The notes under the pieces are model-generated. The model saw only the letters and a list, made by a program, of their open reading frames with translations. It did no database searches and was not told the origin of the DNA. This document shows positions 52,881 to 62,013 of a stretch of DNA of 64,000 bases, piece by piece; position 1 is the stretch's first letter, and every line of letters begins with the position of its first letter. The stretch comes from Butyrivibrio sp. (GTDB taxonomy: Bacteria > Bacillota > Clostridia > Lachnospirales > Lachnospiraceae), in contig JAEEXE010000005.1 of NCBI GenBank assembly GCA_016291375.1, positions 56,970-120,969 on the forward strand. Reading direction: 5' to 3'. A program made the position numbers and the translations under genes.

Positions 52881-54335
52881 TTAGCCTTCTCTCTTCGTCC
52901 CTTCGGGCCTCGACAGAAGGACTACTGTCTCAACATGCACGGTCCAGGGGAACATGTCGCAGGGTCTGACTGCTTTGAGTTCGTAGCCGCCGTCGGCGAG
53001 AATGCGAAGGTCTCTTGCGAGAGTCGCGGAATCGCAGCTTACATATACGATACGTTCAGGTTGCATTTTTAGCATCGTTTCGAGGCAGACCGCATCACAG
53101 CCTTTACGTGGAGGATCAACGACGATGACATCGGGGCGAAGCTCCGCGCCGTCGCTTGTGCTGCCTGCGACACTACGCTTTTTATCATAAAACTCGGGAA
53201 GGACTTCTTCGGCCTTTCCGCAGTAGAATTCCGCATTGGTTATGCCGTTTCTAAGGGCGTTCCTCTTAGCATCCTCAATGGCTTCGGGAATGACTTCGAT
53301 ACCATATACTCTGCCTGCTGCCTTCGCCATGGACAATGTAATTGTTCCGATTCCGCAGTAGAGATCCCAAACAGTTTCTTTTCCCGTCAAGCCGGCGTAT
53401 TCGATTGCCTGCTCGTACAGCTTCTTGGTCTGAATCGGATTAACCTGGAAAAATGAAAGCGGTGAGATTTCAAATTCAAGTCCGCAAAGGGTATCTCGTA
53501 TCGTGTCTTTTCCGTATATCGTATGAATCTCAAGGCCCATGATAACGTTGGTCTTCTCGGTGTTTATGCTCACGGAGATGCTGGTCATCCCATCAACTTT
53601 CGAAAGTTTTTCTATCAGAGTCTTTTGATTCTTAATGTATTCGGAAGAAGCACCGTCTTTTTTCCCTGACGAGTAATTTATAACAAGACACACCATAATC
53701 TCACCGCTTGTAAATCCTTTGCGGATAAGAACATGGCGAACAAGTCCTTTCCCTGACGCCTCATCATATGGAGCGATCTTATTTTCTTCCATGTGAGATC
53801 TGATGATCTCCATTATCTCTTCGTTCTCTTTTACCCCGATATGACATGTGGTGGTCGGAATGATACTGTGCGTTCTTCCTGCGTAGAATCCCGTCACGAC
53901 ATTTCCGTTCTTATCGCACCCTACGGGAAACTGCGCCTTGTTTCTGTATTCCCAGGGCTCGTCCATTCCGATTATGGGCTTCATAATACTGTCGACAAAC
54001 TCCGCATCAAAGCCTCCGAGCCTTACGATATTGTTCCTTACTTTATTTTGCTTGTAGAGAAGTTCTCTTTCGTAAGACATGTTCTGGAGCTGGCAACCGC
54101 CGCACTGACGCGCAATGGAGCACTTTGCCTCAACTCGGTATTCGGATTTTTTTACAACCTCTTCAAGATGCGCATAGGCATAATTCTTCTTGGCCTTCAT
54201 GATCTTGGCTTTTACAACGTCGCCGATAACCGCGTCCTTAATAAAAAGGGTATAGCCGTCTATCTTGCCTATGCCCTCTCCATCATTTCCTATATCTGTA
54301 ATTTCAACTTCAAAAATATCGCCTTTGTTCTTCAT
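52881..54335 (-). CDS. rlmD: 23S rRNA (uracil(1939)-C(5))-methyltransferase
   Basis: A 484-residue RumA/TrmA-family enzyme. The N-terminal TRAM domain (about 1-62, with GIGKIDGYTLFIKDAVIGD) precedes the [4Fe-4S] region CSIARQCGGCQLQ (about 75-90). The Rossmann methyltransferase core shows the SAM-binding WDLYCGIGTITLSMA (about 325), VDPPRKGCD (about 405) and the catalytic Cys in YVSCDSATLARDL. RlmD, RlmCD and TrmFO-like targets cannot be told apart by eye, so the exact uridine is uncertain. SD AGGATTT lies at the edge of the repeat element between it and trmL. Confidence 0.85.
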   Translation of the reverse strand: MKNKGDIFEVEITDIGNDGEGIGKIDGYTLFIKDAVIGDVVKAKIMKAKKNYAYAHLEEVVKKSEYRVEAKCSIARQCGGCQLQNMSYERELLYKQNKVRNNIVRLGGFDAEFVDSIMKPIIGMDEPWEYRNKAQFPVGCDKNGNVVTGFYAGRTHSIIPTTTCHIGVKENEEIMEIIRSHMEENKIAPYDEASGKGLVRHVLIRKGFTSGEIMVCLVINYSSGKKDGASSEYIKNQKTLIEKLSKVDGMTSISVSINTEKTNVIMGLEIHTIYGKDTIRDTLCGLEFEISPLSFFQVNPIQTKKLYEQAIEYAGLTGKETVWDLYCGIGTITLSMAKAAGRVYGIEVIPEAIEDAKRNALRNGITNAEFYCGKAEEVLPEFYDKKRSVAGSTSDGAELRPDVIVVDPPRKGCDAVCLETMLKMQPERIVYVSCDSATLARDLRILADGGYELKAVRPCDMFPWTVHVETVVLLSRPEGTKREG

Positions 54336-54351
54336 AAATCCTACCTAAAAA

Positions 54352-54409
54352 ATGGACCGCCACCCCCGTCCCCAGGTTCATTTGCTAAGCCACAAACCCT
54401 AGGTTCATT
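54352..54409. repeat. REP-like element between trmL and rlmD
   Basis: Contains TGGACCGCCACCCCCGTCCC followed by CAGGTTCATT, and a second AGGTTCATT 29 bp later. Motifs of the type AATGAACCTGGGGACGG are familiar to me as dispersed intergenic elements in clostridia, but I cannot confirm the family here and no second copy occurs in the window. Confidence 0.5.
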
Positions 54410-54410
54410 C

Positions 54411-54902
54411 CTACTTCCAGCTCAGCCTATGAAGCTCGCCTTCTCTCTCAAGTCCCTTGAAATCGTTCTGTCTGAGTGCCTCGTATAGAACGATGGCAAC
54501 GGAATTGGAAAGATTGAGCGATCTTATATCTTCACCCATGGGAATCCTAATACAGGTTTCTTCGTTGTCTACAAGAATCTCTTCAGGAATTCCCGCGCTC
54601 TCTTTTCCGAACATAATATAGTCGTCCATGCCAAAAGAAACTTCGGTATATGTCCTCTTTGCCTTGGTTGTAGCCATCCAGATCTTGGCATTCGGGTGCT
54701 TTTCTTTAAAGTCATTAAAGTCTACATACCTTGTAAGATCAAGCTTCTTCCAATAATCCATTCCGGCTCTTCGAAGTTTCTTTTCATCGATCCTAAAGCC
54801 GAGCGGTTCTATAAGATGGAGATCCGTTCCTGTTGCAACGCAGGTCCTTCCGATATTTCCTGTGTTCTGCGGAATCTCCGGCTGATGTAAAATAATGTGC
54901 AT
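54411..54902 (-). CDS. trmL: tRNA (cytidine(34)-2'-O)-methyltransferase
   Basis: A 163-residue SPOUT methyltransferase that modifies the wobble base of tRNA-Leu. Seen: the start MHIILHQPEIPQNTGNIGRT, YWKKLDLTRYVDFNDFKE, FGKESAGIPEEIL and the trefoil-knot SAM motif IPMGEDIRSLNLSNSVAIVL. The ATG at 54902 is the family start; a longer frame to 54995 only covers the histidine kinase end. It begins 7 nt after the kinase stop, so it is co-transcribed with the two-component genes. Confidence 0.93.
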   Translation of the reverse strand: MHIILHQPEIPQNTGNIGRTCVATGTDLHLIEPLGFRIDEKKLRRAGMDYWKKLDLTRYVDFNDFKEKHPNAKIWMATTKAKRTYTEVSFGMDDYIMFGKESAGIPEEILVDNEETCIRIPMGEDIRSLNLSNSVAIVLYEALRQNDFKGLEREGELHRLSWK

Positions 54903-54909
54903 TTCTAAA

Positions 54910-56346
54910 TTACTCCTCGTCATCGGCATCCATCGACTTAGCCTTGGGAAGAGAGAAAATAAACTCCGTTCCGACACCGGTCGTGCTGATGACATTAATA
55001 TTTTCTTCGTGGGCCTTAACTATCTCTTTTACAATGGCAAGGCCAAGACCCGTTCCTTTCTTATCCTTACCTCTGGATAAGTCGGATTTATAAAATCTGT
55101 CAAAGATAAGCTTCTGGTCTTCCTTGGGAATACCGATTCCGCTGTCCTTGACGGAAACAAAAACTTTGCTGTGTTTCTCAGTAGTCTCGATCTTAATCGA
55201 AGAATCCTTGTGACTGAACTTGATCGCGTTATCCACGAGATTGTAGAGAACCTGCTGAATCTTACTCATGTCGGCGTTGACGAGCATCTTTTCCTCGGTG
55301 AGCACTAGCTCTATGGCGATCTTTTTATCAAGACATGTTCCTTCAAAAGACTCTGCTACATTTCTGATAACCGCGTTGATGTCAAAGTCACTCTTATCAA
55401 GGAGCATTCCCTTGGTGTTGAGATTGTTGAGCGTAAGCATTTCATTCGTCAGCTTGGTAAGTCTGTCGGTCTCATTTATTACAATCCCAAGATACCTGTC
55501 GTGCATCTCTTCGGGAATAGTACCGTCCTGCATTGCGACCAGATAGCCTTTTATGGATGTAAGCGGCGACCTGAAATCATGTGATACGTTTGCGATAAAC
55601 TTCTTTTGATCTTCTTCCTGACGCGCAATCTCGCCCGCCATATATGACAGCGAAGCTGCAAGGTATCCCATCTCATCCTCGGATTCCACGGAAAACTCGT
55701 ATCCCATGTTTCCGACGGCGTACTGCTCCGTTGCCGCTGTGATCTTTCTAAGCGGCAAATACACAAGCTCTGTAAAAAAGATAAGGATGATAAGCGACAA
55801 CAGGAAAAGAACAATAAGCATTAGATATGATATGTTCAAAAACCCGTCTGCCGAAGCCTTGATCTTGGCGATAGGTTCATGAATAATGACATATGCCTGC
55901 ACCTTGTAATTGGCCGTGATCGGAGCAAAAACACTGAGCGTCTCTTCGTTAAATGTATTCCAAAAAGTTCCTGTCGTGTAATATGTTGTTCCGATCACCG
56001 TGGGATCGAATCCAACAATCACGTCTTTCTTGTTCTGCTCAAGAACTCTTGAAGAATCAAGAACCAGCCTTCCGGACGGATTTACGATCCAGATCGGTGA
56101 GCCGCCCATATAGCCTGAAAGCGCCACCATCTGTTGATGCACGGCTTCAAGCGAGGTCTCACTGTTGTACAGATCAGCCGCGTATGTGTTTGCTATCTGT
56201 GTGGCAACCTGATACATACTGTCAGCCTTATCACGTCTAAGGCGCTCATAAGTCATACCGTGTACAAAGGTTGCAACAACAATAAAACCGAATATGGCAA
56301 ATAACAGATATGCTAAAAGAAACTTTAAATAAAGCGTCCTCTTCAT
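54910..56346 (-). CDS. sensor histidine kinase (PhoR/ResE type)
   Basis: A 478-residue membrane kinase. TM helix 1 is at about 7-30 and TM helix 2 at about 165-187, enclosing an extracytoplasmic sensor domain of about 130 residues (SGYMGGSPIWIVNPSGRLVL). HAMP follows (about 188-240), then HisKA with the phospho-acceptor in VSHDFRSPLTSIKGYL (about 262) and HATPase_c with NLVDNAIKFS (N box), GIGIPKEDQKLIFDRFYKSD and GTGLGLAIVKEI. Its stimulus is unknown; PhoR-like phosphate or ResE-like redox sensing are both possible. Its start codon directly follows the stop of the response regulator gene. Confidence 0.92.
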   Translation of the reverse strand: MKRTLYLKFLLAYLLFAIFGFIVVATFVHGMTYERLRRDKADSMYQVATQIANTYAADLYNSETSLEAVHQQMVALSGYMGGSPIWIVNPSGRLVLDSSRVLEQNKKDVIVGFDPTVIGTTYYTTGTFWNTFNEETLSVFAPITANYKVQAYVIIHEPIAKIKASADGFLNISYLMLIVLFLLSLIILIFFTELVYLPLRKITAATEQYAVGNMGYEFSVESEDEMGYLAASLSYMAGEIARQEEDQKKFIANVSHDFRSPLTSIKGYLVAMQDGTIPEEMHDRYLGIVINETDRLTKLTNEMLTLNNLNTKGMLLDKSDFDINAVIRNVAESFEGTCLDKKIAIELVLTEEKMLVNADMSKIQQVLYNLVDNAIKFSHKDSSIKIETTEKHSKVFVSVKDSGIGIPKEDQKLIFDRFYKSDLSRGKDKKGTGLGLAIVKEIVKAHEENINVISTTGVGTEFIFSLPKAKSMDADDEE

Positions 56347-57048
56347 TTACTGAACTACCTCAAATTTATATCCAATGCCCCAAATAGTTTTAAGGCTCCA
56401 GTTCTCATGGTCTCTTAATTTCTCACGAAGCCTCTTAATGTGAACGTCAACTGTTCTTGTATCGCCCACATACTCGTATCCCCAAATCTGGTCAAGAAGC
56501 TGCTCCCTTGTAAAAACATGATTGGGAGAAGCCGCAAGAAAATACAAAAGCTCAAGTTCCTTGGGCGGCATGTCTACCCTGTCTCCCATATAAGTAACAG
56601 AATAGTTGGTCATGTTTATCTCAAGATCGGGATATCTTACAACCTTGTCATCAGACTCGGAAAGCTCCTGAGTCTGAGGTTTATAGCGGCGAAGAACCGC
56701 CTTTGCTCTTGCCACCAGCTCTTTTGAATCAAAAGGCTTTTCCATATAGTCATCGGCGCCCATCTCAAGTCCGAGCACCTTATCAAAAACCTCTCCCTTC
56801 GCAGAAAGCATGATTATCGGAACCTGTGATTTGGTCCTTATTTCTCTGCACACCTGATATCCGTCGATTCCCGGCAGCATCAGATCCAAAAGAACAAGAT
56901 TAGGTGCAAAAGAATCAAAGACGTTGATCGCCGACTCTCCGTCATTGCAGATCTTGGTCTCAAAGCACTCCTTTATAAGATATAAAGAAATAAGCTCTGC
57001 GATATTATTGTCATCATCTACTATTAAAATTTTCTGTTTGGCAACCAT
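56347..57048 (-). CDS. OmpR/PhoB-family response regulator
   Basis: A 233-residue regulator: receiver domain 1-120 with acidic pair DDD, phospho-acceptor Asp in VLLDLMLPGIDG (about 54), Thr/Ser site IMLSAKG and Lys in YMEKPFDSKELVAR; then a winged-helix Trans_reg_C domain (about 130-230; YFLAASPNHVFTREQLLDQI, RTVDVHIKRLREKL). It is activated by the adjacent kinase. The ATG at 57048 fits the family; a longer frame from 57066 would overlap the mutS2 stop as ATGA and remains possible. Targets are unknown. Confidence 0.93.
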   Translation of the reverse strand: MVAKQKILIVDDDNNIAELISLYLIKECFETKICNDGESAINVFDSFAPNLVLLDLMLPGIDGYQVCREIRTKSQVPIIMLSAKGEVFDKVLGLEMGADDYMEKPFDSKELVARAKAVLRRYKPQTQELSESDDKVVRYPDLEINMTNYSVTYMGDRVDMPPKELELLYFLAASPNHVFTREQLLDQIWGYEYVGDTRTVDVHIKRLREKLRDHENWSLKTIWGIGYKFEVVQ

Positions 57049-57062
57049 TTTACCTATCCCCT

Positions 57063-59453
57063 TCATTTGATAAATGTAACTATAGTAACGCCGGCGTCGC
57101 CTTCGCCGAATTCTCCGAGTTTAAAAGACTTAACGTAAGGCACACCCTTTAGATAATTGTGCACCGCCTGTCTGAGAATTCCGGAGCCCTTTCCGTGAAC
57201 GACTCTGACGTTGTTAAGATGAGCCATATATGCGTCATCCAGATATTTATCCAGCGCCGCTATTGCATCGTCGCTGTTCTTGCCTATAAGATTGACTTCC
57301 GTCTTGATATTGGAAGCCCTCGAAAGATCCATCTTGGAACTTCCGGTATTTCTTCCGTAGAACTTTTTCATTGCCGTCTTGGCATCATCGTCACTTATGA
57401 TAACGAGATCGCGAATATTCGCTTTGGTTCTCATGATGCCGCACTGAACAAAGAGATTGCCGTCCTTATCGGGCTTGGAACTGATCGTTCCCTTTAGTCC
57501 CATAGACACGATCTTAACGGATTCACCGAGCTTAAGCTGAGACTCCTTAAGAATGGGATGTGTATCCTTTGGCTTTTCTTTCTTTTGAATCGCCTTGTTC
57601 TTGTCGGAAACCTTCTGTCCGATGCCCGTCCTTGCTCTCTCAAGATCCTGCATGGATGCATTGGGTCCTGCTTTTCTGAAAGCTCGTATGGTCTCATCCG
57701 CAACATTTTTGGCTTCCTGAAGGATATCTCTTGCCTTCTCGTTGGCCTCTCTTAAAATCTCTTCTCTCTGGCTGTCGAGCTTACTTGATTTCTCTTCGAT
57801 CCTGCGCTTTAATTCTTCTACTTCCTTCTTGTACTGCTCGATCTCGAGTCTCTCGTTCTCGATCGTCTTTCTGCTGATCTCAAGGTCCGCAAGAAGGTCT
57901 TCAAACTTTTTATCTTCCGTACTTATCTGCTCTTTGGCAGCCTCGATTATCTCTTCGGAAAGACCGAGCTTTGAAGAGATTGCAAACGCATTACTCTTTC
58001 CGGGGATTCCGATAAGAAGTCTGTATGTTGGCTTTAGCGACTCAACATCAAACTCGCAGCTGGCATTTTGTATTCCGGGCGTATTGAGTGCATATACCTT
58101 GAGTTCGCTGTAGTGCGTTGTTGCGAGCGTTCTTATCTTTCTCTTGTGCAGATCGTTTAAGATGGATATCGCAAGAGCCGCTCCCTCTGTGGGATCCGTT
58201 CCTGCTCCAAGCTCATCAAAAAGACACAGCGAATTCTCGTCCGCATTTTTCAGTATCGATACCGTGTTGGTCATATGCGATGAGAAAGTAGAAAGAGACT
58301 GCTCAATACTCTGCTCGTCTCCTATGTCCGCATAAACTTCATTGAACACCGAAAGCTCAGACTTATCTGCCGCAGGTATCGCAAGCCCCGCCTGTCCCAT
58401 CAGTGTCAAAAGACCTACCGTCTTAAGCGTTACTGTCTTACCGCCGGTATTTGGTCCGGTTATGATGAGCATGTCGAAATCGCGTCCTGCGTATACGTCT
58501 ATCGGAACCACCTTGTCTTTTGCTATAAGAGGATGTCTTCCCTTCTTGATATCAAAAGCATGATGATCGTTGAATATCGGTGTGATCGCATTTATCTCAA
58601 GTGCATAGGATGCCTTTGCAAAAACGAAATCAAGATCCGTCATGATATCGCAGTTATAGCCTATTGCCGCCGCATGCGGTGCTATCTGGAGGCTAAGCTC
58701 AAGAAGTATTTTTTCTATCTCAGCCTGCTCCTGAAGCGACATCTCTTTTAACTTATTATTGAGTTCTACAACCGCCGCGGGCTCTATGAAAAGAGTCGAT
58801 CCCGAAGATGACTGATCGTGAACGATACCGCTTATCTGTGACTTGTACTCAGCCTTGACGGGAATGCAGTATCTGTCGCCACGCATTGTGACAACAGCGT
58901 CCTGAAGATATGTCCTTGAGGCTCCGTTTATCATCTTTCCGAGCACATCTCTGATCCTGTCGTTCGTAAGCATGATTCCGCGCCTAATATGTCTCAGCGC
59001 GGGACTTGCATCCGAACTCATCTCATCTTCCGATTTGATGCACCTTCTGATCTCCTGAGATATAAATGTAAGCGGCTCCAAGAGCTCAAAGCTCTCCGAA
59101 AGAGAATCTCTTTTCTCGTCATCTCTTTCTGCACGTCCGTATGATTTAACTCTGTTGACGTTATCAAGGAAAGACGCAAGGCCAAGAAGCGCTCCCATAT
59201 CAAGCGCGCTCTCGATCTTGAGCGCCTTAAGAACTCCCTTAAGATCCTTATTGTCTCCAAAAGAGATCGAACCTTTTTTGAAAACTCTCTCTATTGCATC
59301 GTTCGTCTTTTTCAGGTTCTTTCTGATCTCAGCGATATCCGAAGAAGGCTCAAGTTCAAGGCACATCTTCTTTCCGGGCTGAGAGGAAGCATGTTCTGAA
59401 AGTTTCTCTATTATCTTATCGTACTCAAGTACGTGTAATGCTTTTTGGTTCAT
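57063..59453 (-). CDS. mutS2: MutS2 family endonuclease
   Basis: A 796-residue MutS2. It lacks the mismatch-recognition domains of MutS. Seen: helical core (about 1-300), ATPase with Walker A ITGPNTGGKTVTLKTVG (about 335), ELGAGTDPTEGAALA (Walker B region) and THYSELK. A coiled coil at about 510-610 carries many Glu/Lys. The C-terminal Smr nuclease domain (about 715-796) has VNLIGKNSDDAIAALDKYLD and RVVHGKGSGILRQAVHNYL. MutS2 suppresses recombination, and in Bacillus it also acts on collided ribosomes. It is the first gene of the mutS2-regulator-kinase-trmL-rlmD series, whose later genes modify rRNA and tRNA. Confidence 0.95.
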   Translation of the reverse strand: MNQKALHVLEYDKIIEKLSEHASSQPGKKMCLELEPSSDIAEIRKNLKKTNDAIERVFKKGSISFGDNKDLKGVLKALKIESALDMGALLGLASFLDNVNRVKSYGRAERDDEKRDSLSESFELLEPLTFISQEIRRCIKSEDEMSSDASPALRHIRRGIMLTNDRIRDVLGKMINGASRTYLQDAVVTMRGDRYCIPVKAEYKSQISGIVHDQSSSGSTLFIEPAAVVELNNKLKEMSLQEQAEIEKILLELSLQIAPHAAAIGYNCDIMTDLDFVFAKASYALEINAITPIFNDHHAFDIKKGRHPLIAKDKVVPIDVYAGRDFDMLIITGPNTGGKTVTLKTVGLLTLMGQAGLAIPAADKSELSVFNEVYADIGDEQSIEQSLSTFSSHMTNTVSILKNADENSLCLFDELGAGTDPTEGAALAISILNDLHKRKIRTLATTHYSELKVYALNTPGIQNASCEFDVESLKPTYRLLIGIPGKSNAFAISSKLGLSEEIIEAAKEQISTEDKKFEDLLADLEISRKTIENERLEIEQYKKEVEELKRRIEEKSSKLDSQREEILREANEKARDILQEAKNVADETIRAFRKAGPNASMQDLERARTGIGQKVSDKNKAIQKKEKPKDTHPILKESQLKLGESVKIVSMGLKGTISSKPDKDGNLFVQCGIMRTKANIRDLVIISDDDAKTAMKKFYGRNTGSSKMDLSRASNIKTEVNLIGKNSDDAIAALDKYLDDAYMAHLNNVRVVHGKGSGILRQAVHNYLKGVPYVKSFKLGEFGEGDAGVTIVTFIK

Positions 59454-59565
59454 GTCCTGTAAATCCTTTATTTCACATAGTTATCCAAAGTACAGTTTAC
59501 CATTTTAAGTGTACCGTGGCTAGTGCGGTTATGCCAAATCGCAGAAATATCGGCACTTTCGCGGA

Positions 59566-59595
59566 CTGGCATTCAAGGTAAAAAACATTTATAAT
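59566..59595 (+). promoter_or_regulatory. promoter of the HtrA-like/yhaM genes
   Basis: -35 CTGGCA (59566-59571), an 18-bp spacer and a perfect -10 TATAAT (59590-59595), 26 bp before the ATG, with SD GGAGG in between. Confidence 0.68.
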
Positions 59596-59620
59596 TAAGC
59601 AATACGGCGGAGGTAAAAAA

Positions 59621-60958
59621 ATGCCTACTAATCCTGAAGAAAATAAAAAAGATACCAGCTTTATAAGCGAAAAGATAAAGCAGCGTCCGATCAACAGGAA
59701 AAAGCTGCTCAGAAGAACTATCATAACGATTTCCCTTGCGGTTGTTTTCGGCATCGTTGCGTGCCTTACTTTCCTGGTGCTTCAGCCTGTTTTTAACGAC
59801 ACGCTTTATCCCGAGAATTCGCCCGAAAAGATTTCTTTTCCCGAAGAGACTGTAAACGACGAGCTCTCTCCCGAGGAGATGTTTGCCAATGACAATGCTA
59901 TTGCCGCAAGCGAAGCAATGAGTCTTGAAGAAGATGAAAAGAATAAGATAGACGAAGCGCTTGCCTCATATTCTTTTTCCCAGTCCGACTACGGTAAACT
60001 CATGTCATCACTTAAACTTGTGGCAGATGAAGTCGGAAGAAGCGTTGTTACGGTAACTTCTGTAACAAGCGACGCGAACTGGATCAATGATTCATATGAG
60101 AGCAGCGGAAGTGCTTCCGGAATAATCGTAGCGGATAACGGCACCAATCTGTATATTTTGGCACCTTCATCTGCTGCTTCCGATGCAAAGAGTATACGCG
60201 TGACATTCTGCGACAACTCAACTGCAGATGCCACTTTAAACCTTATGGATACCGTCACCAACCAATGTGTGATCGTGGTTAAAAAAGCCGATCTTGATGA
60301 GCACACCACAAAGAGCATAACGACGGCTGCTCTTGGAAGCTCCAACTCAGGCAATCTTACCGGACTACCCGTCATCGCAGTCGGCAGTCCCATGGGGATT
60401 AAGGATTCAATATGTTACGGAATAATCACCTCGGACAAAGCGCCTCTTAATCTCGTTGATTCATCATACAAACTGATCACAACGGATATAAGCGGAAGCT
60501 CCTCCGGAAGCGGTGTACTGGTTAATTTAAGCGGAGAGGTTGTGGGCATTATCGATATGACCTACTGTCCCACCGATATACCGAACCACATCAGCGCGAT
60601 CGGTATTTCTGAAATGAAAACATTGATCGAGAATCTTTCCAATGCTACGAACAGACCGTATCTGGGAATCCACGGGACAACGGTTCCCATTGATTTTCAA
60701 CATGATAAAAATGTTCCCGCAGGCGCCTACATCACGCAGATCGAGATGAGTTCTCCGGCAATGCACGCAGGACTTCAAAGCGGCGACATCATTGTAAGGA
60801 TCGGCGACTATGCCGTTAATTCATACGAGCAATTTGCATCCAGGCTTGCTCAATGCGAGCCGAATGATATAATAACAGTTACCGTTATGAGGCAGTCTCC
60901 TAACGATTATATCGAGATTCAGATGGAAGTTACTCTCAAGAGTTCAACACATAATTAA
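59621..60958 (+). CDS. HtrA/DegP-like membrane protein with degenerate protease domain and PDZ domain
   Basis: A 445-residue protein: a charged cytoplasmic tail, one TM helix (about 36-58), an acidic stalk, a trypsin-like beta-barrel (about 125-335) and a C-terminal PDZ domain (about 340-440; YITQIEMSSPAMHAGLQSGD, IIVRIGD). Compared with HtrA, the NHV active-site His segment reads LYILAPSSAAS, the DLAVL segment with the Asp reads NQCVIVV, and GNSGGPL is altered to GSSSGSGVL within LITTDISGSSSGSGVLVNL. All three catalytic positions therefore look changed, so it is probably an inactive relative serving as a binding or sensing protein. SD GGAGG. yhaM follows after 39 bp. Confidence 0.82.
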   Translation: MPTNPEENKKDTSFISEKIKQRPINRKKLLRRTIITISLAVVFGIVACLTFLVLQPVFNDTLYPENSPEKISFPEETVNDELSPEEMFANDNAIAASEAMSLEEDEKNKIDEALASYSFSQSDYGKLMSSLKLVADEVGRSVVTVTSVTSDANWINDSYESSGSASGIIVADNGTNLYILAPSSAASDAKSIRVTFCDNSTADATLNLMDTVTNQCVIVVKKADLDEHTTKSITTAALGSSNSGNLTGLPVIAVGSPMGIKDSICYGIITSDKAPLNLVDSSYKLITTDISGSSSGSGVLVNLSGEVVGIIDMTYCPTDIPNHISAIGISEMKTLIENLSNATNRPYLGIHGTTVPIDFQHDKNVPAGAYITQIEMSSPAMHAGLQSGDIIVRIGDYAVNSYEQFASRLAQCEPNDIITVTVMRQSPNDYIEIQMEVTLKSSTHN

Positions 60959-60997
60959 AATTTATTACTATACAGTAATTAGAAATGAGGATTTAAA

Positions 60998-61945
60998 ATG
61001 AAGTTTATCAAGGATCTTACTCCCGGCGACAGAATTGCCGACATCTACATGTGCAAGCACAAACAGAGCGCCACTACCAAGAACGGCAAGGAATACTATT
61101 CTGTTATCTTGCAGGATAAAACAGGCACTGTAGACGCCAAGATCTGGGAGCCAAACAGCGACGGCATTGATGAATTTGACGACACGGATTACATCGATGT
61201 GTTCGGTGAAGTTACAAGCTTTAACGGCGCGATACAGGTCAACGTAAAGCGCGCAAGAAAGTGCCATGAAGGCGAGTATGATCCTTCTTTGTATCTACCT
61301 GTTTCTTCCAAGGACAACGACGAGATGTATAAAGAGCTTCTTGGTATAATCGGAACGATCAAGAATCCTTATCTTAAAAAGCTCCTTGAAGAATTCTTTA
61401 TTCAGGATGAAGCATTTATCACCGCATTTAGAAAATCCAGCGCGGCTAAGACCGTTCACCACGGATTTATCGGCGGATTACTTGAACACACATTGAGCGT
61501 AACCAAGCTCTGCGATTATTTCTGCACAGCTTATCCCATATTAAAAAGAGATCTGCTCTTAACAGCAGCAATCTGCCATGATATAGGAAAGACAAGAGAG
61601 TTAAGTCTCTTCCCTACCAATGATTATACGGACGAAGGTCAGTTCCTCGGACACATAGTTATGGGCGCCGAGATGGTAGGTGATAAGGCAAAAGAGATCC
61701 CGGATTTCCCCGTACTTCTAAGGCAAGAGCTTCAGCACTGCATTCTTGCTCACCACGGAGAATACGAATACGGCTCTCCCAAAAAGCCTTCCATAGTTGA
61801 AGCGGTAGCGCTTAATCTTGCGGACAATACCGATGCCAAGATGGAGACATTTACCGAGCTTCTCGGTAACATTACAACTCCCGGATGGCAGGGCTACAAC
61901 AAATTCTTTGAAACCAATATCTACGATTCCAAGATGGATATGTAA
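60998..61945 (+). CDS. yhaM: 3'-5' exoribonuclease YhaM family protein
   Basis: A 315-residue protein. Residues about 1-95 are an OB-fold nucleic-acid-binding domain (DKTGTVDAKIWEPNSDGIDE). Residues about 155-290 are an HD domain with HHGFIGGLLEHTLSVTKLC, CHDIGKTRELS (metal HD pair), and HCILAHHGEYEYGSPKKPS. This matches YhaM/CBF1 exonucleases that trim RNA and some DNA 3' ends. It is in the same direction as the HtrA-like gene and ends at a strong bidirectional terminator. Confidence 0.93.
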   Translation: MKFIKDLTPGDRIADIYMCKHKQSATTKNGKEYYSVILQDKTGTVDAKIWEPNSDGIDEFDDTDYIDVFGEVTSFNGAIQVNVKRARKCHEGEYDPSLYLPVSSKDNDEMYKELLGIIGTIKNPYLKKLLEEFFIQDEAFITAFRKSSAAKTVHHGFIGGLLEHTLSVTKLCDYFCTAYPILKRDLLLTAAICHDIGKTRELSLFPTNDYTDEGQFLGHIVMGAEMVGDKAKEIPDFPVLLRQELQHCILAHHGEYEYGSPKKPSIVEAVALNLADNTDAKMETFTELLGNITTPGWQGYNKFFETNIYDSKMDM

Positions 61946-61948
61946 ATA

Positions 61949-61984
61949 AAAAACGCCAACCTGTTATTTGCAGGTCGGCGTTTT
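61949..61984. terminator. bidirectional terminator between yhaM and the CBM6 protein gene
   Basis: Stem AACGCCAACCTG / CAGGTCGGCGTT with one mismatch and a short loop; a T run follows on the plus strand (TTTTATTATT) and on the minus strand (TTTTTTATTT). The two genes are convergent. Confidence 0.9.
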
Positions 61985-62013
61985 ATTATTTATCCGTTTT
62001 CCTTAAATTGTTT

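Noticed and set aside
53793..54488. Plus-strand open frame of 231 codons
   Set aside because: Antisense to rlmD and trmL, which have clear family motifs; no SD or recognisable domain.
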